Assembly: GCF_000946815.1 (NCBI RefSeq) | Contig: NZ_CDRZ01000244.1 | Span: 1-51,818 of the forward strand | DNA: 51,818 nucleotides | Reading direction: 5' to 3' | Source of the DNA: Syntrophaceticus schinkii | GTDB lineage: Bacteria > Bacillota > DSM-12270 > Thermacetogeniales > Thermacetogeniaceae | Shown here: in pieces, positions 29,158 through 39,196 of the stretch | Layout of the letters: each line of letters begins with the position of its first letter | Numbering within the stretch: position 1 is the first letter of the stretch | The notes under the pieces: model-generated | What the model saw: only the letters and a program-made list of their open reading frames with translations | What the model was told of the DNA's origin: nothing | Databases searched by the model: none | Made by a program: the position numbers and the translations under genes

Positions 29158-30363
29158 ATGACTCGACGTTTTTTTACTTCTGAGTCGGTGACAGAGGGGC
29201 ATCCGGATAAGGTTGCAGATCAGGTTTCCGATGCTATTCTAGATGCGATTATTGAGAAGGACAAGATGGCTCGGGTTGCTTGTGAAACAGTGGTGGCTAC
29301 AGGTCTGGTCTTTATTGCCGGGCAGATTACCACCAATTGTTATGTGGATATTCCTCACCTTGCCCGCTCTGTAATCAGGGATATCGGTTATACCAGAGCT
29401 AAATACGGTTTTGACTGTGATACCTGTGCGGTACTTACTTCTATTGAGGAGCAGTCTCCTGATATCGCTTTGGGCGTTGATCAGGCTCTCGAAGCAAAAG
29501 TCGGTGAAGCTATAGTTGAGCAAGAGCTGGGGGCTGGAGATCAGGGAATGATGTTCGGCTATGCCACAGATGAAAGCCCGGATCTAATGCCTCTGCCCGT
29601 AGATTTAGCACACAACCTGGCGCGCCGTCTGGCTGAGGTGCGCAAGGAAAAGATACTTCCTTACTTGCGCCCGGACGGAAAAAGCCAGGTAACTGTGGAG
29701 TACGAAGGTGACCGCCCGGTTCGGGTTGATGCTGTTGTTATTTCAGCACAGCACAGACCTGATATTACCCTGGACCAGATCAGGGATGACATTATCCAAT
29801 TAGTTATCAAAGACACAGTTCCTGCTGAGTATATCGATAAGAGAACGCGATTTTTTGTGAACCCGACAGGGAGGTTTGTGATCGGGGGGCCACAGTGTGA
29901 TACAGGACTCACCGGGAGAAAAATTATAGTTGACACCTACGGAGGGTCGGCCAGGCACGGTGGTGGGGCTTTTTCCGGAAAAGACCCAACAAAGGTAGAC
30001 AGGTCCGCCTCCTATTTTGCCAGATATGTTGCCAAGAATATTGTAGCTGCTAAACTTGCCCGCAGGTGTGAGATTCAAGTTGCTTATGCCATCGGAGTGG
30101 CAAACCCTGTTTCTGTTCATGTGGATACCTTTGGGACAGGAGTGATCTCTGATCAAGCGATCTGCAGTTTGATCAAAGAAATATATGATTTCAAGCCTGC
30201 GTCGATCATCAGGAATCTTGATCTCAGAAGGCCCATCTACAGGCAAACTGCTTCCTACGGTCACTTCGGTCGCCCGGATCTTGACCTTACATGGGAGAGA
30301 ACTGACAGCGCAGAACTGCTCAGAAGAGAAGCAGAAAAGATCTCACTGGGAGGCCGCTGTTAA
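29158..30363 (+). CDS. metK: S-adenosylmethionine synthetase
   Basis: This 401-residue enzyme makes SAM from methionine and ATP. Signature motifs are [16 protein letters not shown] at the N-terminus, [15 protein letters not shown], and the phosphate-binding [23 protein letters not shown]. The length is normal. No SAM riboswitch is visible before it, because it follows coaBC by 8 bases and is presumably co-transcribed. An inverted repeat that looks like a terminator follows at 30400. Confidence 0.97.
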   Translation: MTRRFFTSESVTEGHPDKVADQVSDAILDAIIEKDKMARVACETVVATGLVFIAGQITTNCYVDIPHLARSVIRDIGYTRAKYGFDCDTCAVLTSIEEQSPDIALGVDQALEAKVGEAIVEQELGAGDQGMMFGYATDESPDLMPLPVDLAHNLARRLAEVRKEKILPYLRPDGKSQVTVEYEGDRPVRVDAVVISAQHRPDITLDQIRDDIIQLVIKDTVPAEYIDKRTRFFVNPTGRFVIGGPQCDTGLTGRKIIVDTYGGSARHGGGAFSGKDPTKVDRSASYFARYVAKNIVAAKLARRCEIQVAYAIGVANPVSVHVDTFGTGVISDQAICSLIKEIYDFKPASIIRNLDLRRPIYRQTASYGHFGRPDLDLTWERTDSAELLRREAEKISLGGRC

Positions 30364-30399
30364 CTGTCACAGGTTTAAGTAGGGGTGATCACATATTCC

Positions 30400-30433
30400 G
30401 GCCAGTTATACCTCTGATATAACTGGCCTTGTT
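30400..30433 (+). terminator. Probable terminator after metK
   Basis: GGCCAGTTATA (30400-30410) pairs perfectly with TATAACTGGCC (30418-30428) around a 7-base loop. The trailing TTGTT is a weak T-run, so termination may be partial. Confidence 0.55.
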
Positions 30434-30492
30434 AATGTAAAAGCTTCTTTGTGCTGGAACAACAGACGACTGTTACTATGGAGAGTTGAGCG

Positions 30493-32486
30493 ATGGGGGA
30501 AGAATGTGCAGAGGTTGTTGTCAGGATTAATCATCCGCGGTTGGACCGTGTTTTTCACTACCGGATCCCGGAAGGGACGGAAAAACCGCAGCCCGGGTCG
30601 CGGGTAACTGTCCCATTTGGGCCGCGTACTGTGGAGGGATGGGTGATCGGTTACAGTGAACCTGATCCAGAGATAAGTTTGCGGGAAATAGCAGGAATCA
30701 CAGATGTTGAACCGGATTTTACAGAAGAATTGCTGGAACTGGCGCGCTGGATGTCAGGTTATTATTTGCATCCCATGGGAGAGATCCTCGACAAGATCTC
30801 CCCTCCTCCTAAGCCCAAAAGACCAATTCAAGTTTTTGCATCACCACCTGTTTCACCCAAGGTGCAGCCTCACGAACTTGTTTTAACCGTTGAACAGCAA
30901 ATTGCCCTCGACAAGATAAAAAAATCCTTGCTTTGCCGTGATCACAGCAGGTTTCTCCTCTACGGAGTAACTGGGAGCGGCAAGACTGAAGTATACCTGA
31001 GAGCCGCGGAGGCTGCTTTAGTTGCCGGCAGGCAAGTGCTATATTTGGTGCCGGAAATTGGCCTTACACCACAAAAGAAACAGATCTTTCAGGAAAGGTT
31101 TGGGGAACAGGTTGCAGTTTGGCATCATAGATTGGCCGGTAGGGAGAAATACCGCACCTGGGAAGGGGTAAGGAATGGTAAGCTGCGGGTGCTTATTGGC
31201 CCCCGTTCCGCCGTTTTTGCGCCTTTTTGTGAGCTAGGATTGATCATTATCGATGAGGAACATGACTCAGCATATAAACAGCAGGAAAAACCCTATTATC
31301 ATGCGCGTCAGGTGGCATTGTGGCGTGCTCGGTATAACAGCGCAGCAATAATTCTGGGGAGTGCAACTCCCTCCCTGGAGAGCTATGCCTCTGCAGCCTG
31401 GGGAAGGATGGAAGTTCTCTCTATGAAAAAGCGTCCTGCCGGGCGCAGCCTGCCTGTAGTTAATGTTGTTGATCTACGGCAGGAGCCGGCAGGGAGATTA
31501 TCGTTTTTGAGTGAATACCTGATCGAGCAGATCAGGCTGCGCTTGGAGAGGAAGGAGCAGGTGATTCTGTTTTTAAACAGGCGGGGCTTTGCTCCATTGA
31601 TTTATTGTCCTGTTTGCGGGGATGTTATAAAATGCAAGAATTGTTCTATTTCTCTTATTTACCATAAACAGACCAAAGACCTGCGCTGCCATTACTGTAA
31701 TGCTGTCAGGCCACTGCCTGGGTCTTGTCCCTCCTGTGGCAGTACAAAGAAACTGCGCTTCCTGGGAGTGGGGATCCAGCGGGTGGAAAAGGAGATCGTC
31801 AATCTACTGCCTGAAGCGCGGGTTGTGCGGCTGGATTTTGATACCACCAGAAGAAAAGGGGATTTTCAACGAATTTTAGGCAGTTTTGCGCGGCGGGAGG
31901 CGGATATCCTCCTGGGAACACAGATGGTAACCAAAGGGCATGATTTTCCGGGTGTTACTCTGGTGGGGGTTCTCAATGCCGACCTGTCTTTAAACCTTCC
32001 CGATTACCGGTCTGCGGAGCACACCTTCCAACTGCTGAAGCAGGTATCCGGACGGGCGGGGCGTGGGGCAACACCAGGGGAGGTTGTGGTGCAGACACTA
32101 AATCCGAACCACTACAGCATCAGAACCGCCTGTCTGGGGGGTGACGAATTCTTTTATCGGGAAGAAGCCTATAGAAGACGCTCCTTGGGGTATCCACCTT
32201 TGGCGATTTGATCAGAGTGCGCTTGAGCGGGAAGGACGAAGAAAAGGTGTTAAGTGGTGCTGTTCAGCTTGCTGAGCATCTAAAGCATACATTCAAGTGG
32301 GATCAGATTGATATTCTGGGACCCGCTCCGGCTCCTGTCCTGCGTGTCAAGGGTTACTACAGGTATCAGGTCATGCTGAAAGGAAACTGCCGCAAAGTCA
32401 GGTCTAAGATCGACAGCTGTCTGGCTGTTTATCGCAAAAGTAATAGTGTTATAATTAATGTGGAAGTGGATCCCTTTGGTTTTTGA
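30493..32486 (+). CDS. priA: Primosomal protein N' helicase (interrupted by a frameshift)
   Basis: PriA restarts stalled replication forks; this copy is about 664 residues when joined. Order: N-terminal 3'-DNA-binding domain (to about residue 105), Walker A GVTGSGKTEVYL, the DEEH box IIDEEHDSAYKQ, and paired zinc-binding cysteines (CPVCGDVIKCKNC, CHYCN, CPSCGS). Then come GTQMVTKGHDFPGV and the QVSGRAGRG motif. The first frame stops at 32211 after YPPLAI; the next frame supplies DLIRVRLSGKDEEKV and the C-terminal domain, so a base is missing near 32205. The linker between the DNA-binding and helicase domains is short, so the usual winged-helix region may be reduced. Confidence 0.92.
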
Positions 32487-32507
32487 TAATGTGAGGAGGC
32501 AAATTTG

Positions 32508-32966
32508 ATGGCTGCTCTTAAAATAGTAGAGATCGGTGAACCTGTGCTGCGGCAGAAGTGCCGTGAGGTGACAGTGATAAACAAAAAAATAAAGAAACTG
32601 CTTGATCGCATGAAAGAGGCCATGTACAAGGCCAATGGCGTGGGTCTGGCTGCACCTCAGGTCGGGGTTTCCAAGAGGATCGTAGTAGTGGATGTAGGAG
32701 AAGGTGTCTGGGAACTGATCAACCCTGAAATAATATTTCAGGAGGGTGAAGAGCTGGGTATCGAAGGGTGTTTGAGTATCCCCGGTGTGGCAGGAGAGGT
32801 CAGCAGAGCGGCCAGAGTCAGGGTGCGAGCTCTCAACCGCCAGGGCCAGCAGCAGGTGGTTACAGCTGAAGGATTAGGAGCGCGTGCCTTGCAGCACGAG
32901 ATCGATCACCTGGATGGCATTCTGTTTATTGATAAAGCTATAAAAATCAGCCGCCAGGAGTCATGA
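32508..32966 (+). CDS. def: Peptide deformylase
   Basis: This 152-residue metalloenzyme removes the formyl group from nascent proteins. The three conserved motifs are [18 protein letters not shown] (metal Cys) and QHEIDHLDG (two metal His and catalytic Glu). ATG 32508 is preceded by GAGGAGG at 8 bases; a TTG at 32505 is less likely. Its stop overlaps the start region of fmt. Confidence 0.97.
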   Translation: MAALKIVEIGEPVLRQKCREVTVINKKIKKLLDRMKEAMYKANGVGLAAPQVGVSKRIVVVDVGEGVWELINPEIIFQEGEELGIEGCLSIPGVAGEVSRAARVRVRALNRQGQQQVVTAEGLGARALQHEIDHLDGILFIDKAIKISRQES

Positions 32967-32980
32967 GGAGGGCAAAACAA

Positions 32981-33916
32981 TTGAAAATTCTCTTTTGTGG
33001 TACTGCGCAATTTGCCTTGCCTACATTAGGGCATATAATAGAAAACAAATGGGAGCTGTTGGGGGTTGTCACCCAGCCTGACCGGCGGCGCGGCCGCGGC
33101 AGGAAAATCGCTTCCCCACCTGTGAAAGAATTTCTCTCAGGGCATACTGTACCTGTTTACCAACCGGCAACCCCTCAGGAATTGATAGAAATCATCGATA
33201 AATATGACATTAAACCAGATCTGATTGTTGTTGTTGCCTATGGGATGCTATTGCCATCTGAGGTTCTTGATCTGCCACCTCTGGGATGCATCAATCTTCA
33301 TCCCTCACTGCTCCCAAGATACCGCGGAGCTGCACCTATCCAGAGAGCGATTATGAATGGGGAGCAGGTGAGCGGTATTACAAGCATGTATCTGTCTGAA
33401 GAGATGGATGCGGGAGATATTATCCTCCAGGAGGAAGCAGAAATCCCTGAAGATGCCACAGCCGGGGACATGGCATCTGTCCTGGCAGAGCGTGGAGCTG
33501 TTTTAATAGATCAGACATTAACCATGATTCAGCAGGGAACTGCACCGCGACATCCCCAGGATCACAGCCGCGCAACCTGTGCTCCACCACTGCGTAGAGA
33601 AGAGGAACAAATTGACTGGAGCCATGATGCAGCAAAGATTTATAACCAGATCAGGGGTATGAATCCTAAACCTGGGGCGTATACTGTGATAAAAGGAAGA
33701 ATATTAAAACTATGGCGTTCTCAGGTTATTGCGGACAAGATATCAGGCTTTTTACCGGGTGAAGTAGTCGAAATTAACCCTAAAACCGGTTTTTCTGTAC
33801 AGACCGGGAGAGGCCGGATTTTTTTGACAGAGGTACAGCCTGCAGGTCGCGCTCGGATGAGTGCAGCGGCGTATCTGCGGGGGAATAAAATTTCGCAGGG
33901 TTTACGTCTGGGATGA
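32981..33916 (+). CDS. fmt: Methionyl-tRNA formyltransferase
   Basis: This 311-residue enzyme formylates initiator Met-tRNA. KILFCGTAQFALPTL opens the domain, and the catalytic region is GCINLHPSLLPRYRGAAPIQRAI. The C-terminal OB-like domain is present. I chose TTG 32981 because GAGGAGGG (32965-32972) is 8 bases upstream and this matches the usual beginning. An ATG at 32963 in the same frame, overlapping the def stop, would add six residues. It is paired with def, as in most bacteria. Confidence 0.95.
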   Translation: MKILFCGTAQFALPTLGHIIENKWELLGVVTQPDRRRGRGRKIASPPVKEFLSGHTVPVYQPATPQELIEIIDKYDIKPDLIVVVAYGMLLPSEVLDLPPLGCINLHPSLLPRYRGAAPIQRAIMNGEQVSGITSMYLSEEMDAGDIILQEEAEIPEDATAGDMASVLAERGAVLIDQTLTMIQQGTAPRHPQDHSRATCAPPLRREEEQIDWSHDAAKIYNQIRGMNPKPGAYTVIKGRILKLWRSQVIADKISGFLPGEVVEINPKTGFSVQTGRGRIFLTEVQPAGRARMSAAAYLRGNKISQGLRLG

Positions 33917-33953
33917 TAGAGCCTGGACTGCTTGTAAAGGTGGTTTTAATTAA

Positions 33954-35330
33954 TTGAGTGGACATAAGGTTTCTCCGGCCAGGGATGCAGCCCTGCGTGT
34001 GCTGTTGGCTGTAGAGAAGGATGGCGCTTATGCTAACCTGGAGCTGCGGAAACTGACCAGGAGATCGACCCTGGCGCCCAGCGATATCTCCCTTTTGACC
34101 GAGTTAGTATACGGGACTCTGCGCAGGCAGGGTACATTGGACTATGTGATCGAGCAGCACAGCACAGTGCCTCTTTCACAGATGAATTACATCATCCGCA
34201 GTATTGCGCGGTTGGGAGTATATCAACTTCTATATCTGGACAGGGTTCCTGCCAGGGCTGTCTGCAGCGAATCGGTGGAACTGGCAAAGAGCCGCGGTAT
34301 TCACGGGTTGGCCGGTTTTGTAAACGCCCTGCTGCGCAGCATCAGCCGCAGCAAGGAGAGGATTTCTTTTCCTGATCCCGAGAAGGAAACAGCACTCTAT
34401 TTGAGCATAAAGCACTCACATCCCCAATGGCTGGTGGAACGCTGGCTGATGCGATTTGGAAAAGAAGAAACAGCTGCCCTATGTGCGGTCAATAATCAGC
34501 CGGCACCTGTTGTGCTGCGCTGCAATACTCTAAAAAATACACCTGACCAACTGATGGAGAAACTCAGGGGAGAGGGTTTGATGGTTCGTTCCAGTGCCCT
34601 CATACCTGAGGGGATTATCGTGGAGAAGAGATCTTTTCTGCCGGAGCTGAAATCTTTCCGCGATGGGTTATTTGCTGTACAGGATGAGAGCTCAATGATT
34701 GCCTCATCTGTTTTGAACCCTCTTTGCGGGTCTTTTGTTGTTGATGCCTGCAGCGGGCCGGGCGGGAAAACAACACACCTTGCCCAGTTGATGAACAACG
34801 AGGGTAGAATCCTGGCTCTTGATGTCCATGAACACCGCCTGGCACTGGTTGACAGTGCCTGCAGGAGGTTAGGGGTGACCATCGTAGAAACCAGGCATCA
34901 GGATGCCAGAGAGCTACAAGATAAATTAGAAGAAAAAGCTGATTTTATTTTGGTTGATGTGCCCTGCTCAGGCCTGGGGGTGATCCGCAGGCGGCCCGAG
35001 CTGAGATGGCGGGTAGAGTGCGCTGATTTATCACAACATGCTGCACAACAGCTGGAGATTCTGGGACAGGTGAGTAAGTGCCTGAAGACAGGAGGATTAT
35101 TGCTTTACAGTACCTGCTCTACGGAGCCCGAAGAGAATACAGGGGTTGTCAACTCTTTTTTAATGGAATACACTGGGTTTAAAGCTGAGGAGCTAGCCAT
35201 GCCCTTTCACTTAGTTCACAGCTGTGACAAGTTGGATGCTAAAAAGGGTTTTCTACAGCTGCTTCCTCATCGGCACGGTACTGACGGGTTTTTCCTGGCC
35301 TGTTTTAGGAAAACTGAAGAGAGCAGGTGA
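33954..35330 (+). CDS. rsmB: 16S rRNA (cytosine-967-C5)-methyltransferase
   Basis: This 458-residue protein has an N-terminal NusB-like RNA-binding domain (about residues 1-145) and a C-terminal SAM-dependent methyltransferase domain. SAM binding is at DACSGPGGKTTHLAQL. The two conserved cysteines lie in DVPCSGLGVIRRRPE and YSTCSTEPEEN. TTG 33954 follows AAAGGTGG. In many Bacillota rlmN and a PP2C phosphatase follow rsmB; here the FHA gene comes directly, 4 bases later. Confidence 0.94.
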   Translation: MSGHKVSPARDAALRVLLAVEKDGAYANLELRKLTRRSTLAPSDISLLTELVYGTLRRQGTLDYVIEQHSTVPLSQMNYIIRSIARLGVYQLLYLDRVPARAVCSESVELAKSRGIHGLAGFVNALLRSISRSKERISFPDPEKETALYLSIKHSHPQWLVERWLMRFGKEETAALCAVNNQPAPVVLRCNTLKNTPDQLMEKLRGEGLMVRSSALIPEGIIVEKRSFLPELKSFRDGLFAVQDESSMIASSVLNPLCGSFVVDACSGPGGKTTHLAQLMNNEGRILALDVHEHRLALVDSACRRLGVTIVETRHQDARELQDKLEEKADFILVDVPCSGLGVIRRRPELRWRVECADLSQHAAQQLEILGQVSKCLKTGGLLLYSTCSTEPEENTGVVNSFLMEYTGFKAEELAMPFHLVHSCDKLDAKKGFLQLLPHRHGTDGFFLACFRKTEESR

Positions 35331-35334
35331 AACC

Positions 35335-36075
35335 ATGAGTTTAGATGATTTAGAAGCCATGATCACAAAATTCTGGGAGGGTATTTTCCGTAAAAGGAAT
35401 CGGCCTATTCAGCCTGTGGAAATGGCCAGGGCATTAGTACGAGAGATGGTCATCCAAAGACGGGTGAGTGTATCCCGGGTCTATGCCCCCAATATTTTCA
35501 CAATTAGTCTGGGAAAAGCGGATTTCCAAAAGAGCGCATCACTTCAGGACGCCCTCAGCCAGGAGCTGGCGGGTTATGTTAAGAACAAAGCGATAGAGAA
35601 GGAGTATACCTTGATCGGAAGGCCACAGATAGCATTTATTGAGGATGATTCTCTGGAAATTGGAGAGATTGCGATCAAGTCTGCTTTTTCTTCAGAAGAA
35701 CCACTGCCCGCTGAAGAACCGATAAAAATGGACCACACTATGATCTTCGATAAGCAGGAGAAGGAAAGCAGGGTTACCGGTAAGAATTACTCTATAGTAA
35801 TTATCAGTGGACCTGACCAGGGAAAGAGCATTTTACTGCAAGGGGGAGAGCCATACTATATCGGTCGTAAGAGCACTAACCACCTGGTGCTTACAGATAT
35901 CAATGCCTCCCGAGAGCATGTCTTGCTGGAAAGGCGTGGCGATATTTTGCACTTGATTGATTTGGGAAGCAGGAATGGAACCTTTGTTGATGGAATTCGT
36001 ATCGAAGAGTATGAACTGGAGGTCGGGGATCAGTTTTTGATCGGTGAGAATTTGTTCGAAGTTGAAGGGAGTTAA
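35335..36075 (+). CDS. FhaA-like FHA-domain protein (DUF3662)
   Basis: This 246-residue cytosolic protein has an N-terminal DUF3662 region (about residues 1-120: FWEGIFRKRNRPIQPVEMARALVREM, then VYAPNIFTISL). The C-terminal FHA domain (about residues 155-240) has the phosphothreonine-binding pattern YYIGRKSTNHLVL...ASREHVLL...LGSRNGTFVDG. FHA domains bind phosphothreonine made by kinases such as PrkC, encoded three genes downstream. The ATG at 35335 follows AGCAGGTGA; an in-frame ATG at 35224 is inside rsmB. The arrangement resembles the actinobacterial fhaA-fhaB-rodA-pbpA-pknB locus. Confidence 0.9.
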   Translation: MSLDDLEAMITKFWEGIFRKRNRPIQPVEMARALVREMVIQRRVSVSRVYAPNIFTISLGKADFQKSASLQDALSQELAGYVKNKAIEKEYTLIGRPQIAFIEDDSLEIGEIAIKSAFSSEEPLPAEEPIKMDHTMIFDKQEKESRVTGKNYSIVIISGPDQGKSILLQGGEPYYIGRKSTNHLVLTDINASREHVLLERRGDILHLIDLGSRNGTFVDGIRIEEYELEVGDQFLIGENLFEVEGS

Positions 36076-36078
36076 ACC

Positions 36079-37776
36079 ATGATCTGGGTGGTTCTAGCTC
36101 TGAAATATTTAGTACTGCTGTTAATCTGTCTTTTTGTTCTGGTTATTTTTTTCAATCGTGGGGCAGGTGGGAAAATAAACAGGGCTGCACTTTTGGTTCT
36201 TCGTTCAGGATCGGCTGCGGTACCTGAGGGAAAAAGGTGGGAGCTGGGAAAAGGGGTAGTCCTGGGAAGAAGCAGCGATTGTGCAGTAAGTCTTCCTGAC
36301 CCCTATGTTTCTAACAGGCACGCACGCATTATTTTACAAGATAAAAAATATTATGTCACAGACCTGGGCAGCACCAATGGCACCCTTCTGGAAAATCATT
36401 ACCTTACAGCACCACAAATTCTACGGAATGGGTCCCAACTTCAAGTTGGGGGATTTACCTTAAGAGCTGATCTGCCAGAGCAGAATCAAGCCCGCAGGTC
36501 TTTTCTTTTGCCGCTTTTTCCCGGGTTGATCCTTGGTGCCGGCAGCCTGGAATTGTACAGAGAACAGCTGCTGAGCACTCAGGATATCGCTCTCCTGGCT
36601 GTGGCTGCCCTGTTTCTGGTGGTCAGTTCTTTTATAGTTGAATACAAAGGAAAGGGTGACCCCTTGATCATACATATCATAGGGGTTCTTTCAGCTTTAG
36701 GTCTTATCTTTATTTTCCGGGTTAACCCCTATTATGGCTTACGCCAAGCTTACTGGGTGTTGGCGGGGTATACCCTGTTCTGGTTGATCCAGATCTTTCT
36801 ATCCGAATACAGGCGCCTGCTTGATTATAAATACACCTTTATGGTTTTGAGCATTGTTTTTCTTATCTTTACAATTATCTTTGGTGTGGAAGCGGGAGGT
36901 GCACGCAGTTGGCTCTCTCTCGGTTCTTTTCGGTTTCAGGCTTCAGAGTTTGTTAAGGTCTTTATGGTGATCTTTCTGGCGGGCTATCTAGAGGAAAACA
37001 AGGAGATTCTCCGTGTAGGGACACTAAAGTTCGGCCGCTTTTATCTTCCGGATTGGCCATATCTGGGTCCACTGCTGGTGGTCTGTGGTTTTTCTTTGCT
37101 TCTTTTGGTTTTTCAAAAGGATCTGGGGATGGCCCTGCTCTTTTTTGTCACTTTTCTTGTGATGGTCTATATTGCTACAGAGCGCTCTTATTACCTTTTA
37201 CTGGGATTGGGGCTCTTTTCAATAGGTGCAGTTTTAATGTACTACATTTTCCCCCATGTTCAGAGCAGGATATTGATCTATCTGGATCCGTGGCAGCAGA
37301 TTGATGGCGGCGGATATCAGGTTGTTCAATCACTTTTCGCGATCAGCGGGGGAGGCATCTTCGGGATGGGATTGGGAAGCGGTTTTCCCAAATTAATACC
37401 CGCTGTACATACTGACTTCATCTTTTCCCTGATCGGAGAGGAATTAGGGCTCTTAGGTGTTATGGGAATATTAGGTATTTACTATTTGCTGGTTTGGAAG
37501 GGACTGCGGATATCATTTAATGCCCCGGACGGTTTCGGTAGTCTCCTGGCATGTGGGTTTAGCGCTATCCTTGCTCTGCAGACACTGATTATTGTCGGAG
37601 GGGTGATCAGTGTGATCCCACTTACAGGAATTCCTCTGCCCTTTTTGAGTTATGGGGGCAGTTCCTTTGTCTCCAACTGTTTTCTGATGGGAATTCTCTA
37701 TAAAGTTAATGCGGAAAGTGAGAGAGATGTCGATCAGCATGGGGCATCTATGAGGGCTGTTGAGGTTGACCGGTAG
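36079..37776 (+). CDS. FHA domain fused to an FtsW/RodA/SpoVE-family glycosyltransferase
   Basis: This 565-residue membrane protein starts with one hydrophobic segment (residues 1-26). A cytosolic FHA domain follows (about residues 50-130: VVLGRSSDCAVSLPDPYVSNRHARI...LGSTNGTLLENH). Then comes a full SEDS polytransmembrane domain with RSWLSLGSFRFQASEFVKV, QKDLGMALLFF, GGGIFGMGLGSG, HTDFIFSLIGEELG and IPLPFLSYGGSS. SEDS proteins polymerise peptidoglycan with a partner class B PBP, encoded next. In actinobacteria the corresponding FhaB and RodA are separate proteins; here they are one chain. ATG 36079 follows GAAGGGAG, 3 bases after the FhaA stop. Phospho-dependent control by PrkC is inferred. 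Confidence 0.93.
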   Translation: MIWVVLALKYLVLLLICLFVLVIFFNRGAGGKINRAALLVLRSGSAAVPEGKRWELGKGVVLGRSSDCAVSLPDPYVSNRHARIILQDKKYYVTDLGSTNGTLLENHYLTAPQILRNGSQLQVGGFTLRADLPEQNQARRSFLLPLFPGLILGAGSLELYREQLLSTQDIALLAVAALFLVVSSFIVEYKGKGDPLIIHIIGVLSALGLIFIFRVNPYYGLRQAYWVLAGYTLFWLIQIFLSEYRRLLDYKYTFMVLSIVFLIFTIIFGVEAGGARSWLSLGSFRFQASEFVKVFMVIFLAGYLEENKEILRVGTLKFGRFYLPDWPYLGPLLVVCGFSLLLLVFQKDLGMALLFFVTFLVMVYIATERSYYLLLGLGLFSIGAVLMYYIFPHVQSRILIYLDPWQQIDGGGYQVVQSLFAISGGGIFGMGLGSGFPKLIPAVHTDFIFSLIGEELGLLGVMGILGIYYLLVWKGLRISFNAPDGFGSLLACGFSAILALQTLIIVGGVISVIPLTGIPLPFLSYGGSSFVSNCFLMGILYKVNAESERDVDQHGASMRAVEVDR

Positions 37777-37793
37777 CAGAGGGGAATGTGAAT

Positions 37794-39194
37794 ATGCAAG
37801 ATACAGTTAAGAAATTTCTTATATTTGTAACTGCCTGTTTTCTGATTTATTCAGGATATCTGATCCACCTTGTACTGGTGCGGGGACCGGCTTTGAGCAA
37901 GCATGGTGCTAATCCAAGGCCCTGGATTATAGAAAATCGTGTTGTACGGGGAGGAATTTATGCGCGTAATGGCGAAAAAATAGCAGAAAGTATTATCGAA
38001 GGGGATAATATAAACAGGAAGTATTATTACCCACAGCAATACGCCCATTTGACCGGCTATCACTCCAGGCGCCTGGGAAAAACAGGGCTGGAAAGGGCCT
38101 ATGATGAGGAACTCCTGGGACAAAAAGGTTATGCCCAAAGGAACCTGGAGGCACGCTTTGGCATAGATAGGACTGAGGGTGAGGATATCTATCTCACCAT
38201 TGACCACAAGCTTCAGATGAAAGCCTGGGAACTGCTTTCCCCCTACAAGGGGGCGGCAGTGGTCCTAGATCCCAGGAATGGCGAAATTTTAGCGATGGTC
38301 AGCAGCCCAAGCTTTGATCCAAACATCAATACTCTGGAGAAGAACTGGGATCAGCTGCGGCAAGACAATGGGCAGCCATTATTTGATAGATCCAGTCAGG
38401 GTTTATACCCCCCAGGATCAACAATGAAAATTGTTACTGCTGCTATAGGGCTTGATAAGTTTCCTCAGTTAGAGAACGAGCACTTTGATTGCCAGGGTGC
38501 GATCACCATTCAGGGCAGGGTCCTGCATGATTTACGGGCTCATGGCAGGGTAGATTTAAAGCGCGCACTGGCAATATCTTGCAATTCGTATTTTGCAAAT
38601 TTAGGAATGGAAATAGGAAGTGAGGACTTTTCGAGCGGCCTCAAAAGTTTTGGTTGGGGAGAGAAGTTCTCCTTTGATCTCCCGATTAAAAGTATCCCTT
38701 TAAACCAGGATGGCTTGCAGAGTCTCAACGGCCTTGCGGAATCTGCCATGGGGCAGGGGGAGATATTAGTAAGTCCGTTATTTATGGCTTTAATAACCGG
38801 ATCAATCGGCAATCAGGGGGTTATGATGAATCCTTATCTTGTCAAGGATATTCGCTCACCTGAGGGCAAGGTGGTTTGGAAACAGGAACAGCGCTTTCTA
38901 AGAGATGTGGCAACACCTGAAACTGCCTGGCGGGTTCAGGAAGGGATGATGGCAGTTGTAAAACCAGGGGGAACGGGTACAGCGGCTTCCCTGCCGGGAA
39001 TTGATGTGGCCGGGAAGACGGGGTCTGCGGAAAATCCTTCAGGGCGTACTCACGCCTGGTTTGTGGCATCTGCACCCGCTGAGCAACCCCGGGTTGCGGT
39101 CAGTGTTATCGTGGAGCATGGCGGACAGGGCGGCACAACTGCGGCACCCATTGCTAAAGAACTATTACGGCTTGCCCTATTACAGGAGGGTTAA
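37794..39194 (+). CDS. Penicillin-binding transpeptidase (class B, PbpA-like)
   Basis: This 466-residue membrane-anchored transpeptidase has one N-terminal transmembrane segment (FLIFVTACFLIYSGYLIHLVL). The dimerisation region and RGGIYARNGEKIAES lead to the penicillin-binding domain. The catalytic motifs are GSTMKI (SxxK), SCN (SxN) and KTGSAE (KTG). It should crosslink the glycan made by the FHA-SEDS protein 17 bases upstream. I chose ATG 37794 because AGAGGGG lies 9 bases upstream; GTG 37788 in frame is too close to it. It is short for a PBP2 and resembles actinobacterial PbpA. Confidence 0.93.
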   Translation: MQDTVKKFLIFVTACFLIYSGYLIHLVLVRGPALSKHGANPRPWIIENRVVRGGIYARNGEKIAESIIEGDNINRKYYYPQQYAHLTGYHSRRLGKTGLERAYDEELLGQKGYAQRNLEARFGIDRTEGEDIYLTIDHKLQMKAWELLSPYKGAAVVLDPRNGEILAMVSSPSFDPNINTLEKNWDQLRQDNGQPLFDRSSQGLYPPGSTMKIVTAAIGLDKFPQLENEHFDCQGAITIQGRVLHDLRAHGRVDLKRALAISCNSYFANLGMEIGSEDFSSGLKSFGWGEKFSFDLPIKSIPLNQDGLQSLNGLAESAMGQGEILVSPLFMALITGSIGNQGVMMNPYLVKDIRSPEGKVVWKQEQRFLRDVATPETAWRVQEGMMAVVKPGGTGTAASLPGIDVAGKTGSAENPSGRTHAWFVASAPAEQPRVAVSVIVEHGGQGGTTAAPIAKELLRLALLQEG

Positions 39195-39196
39195 AA

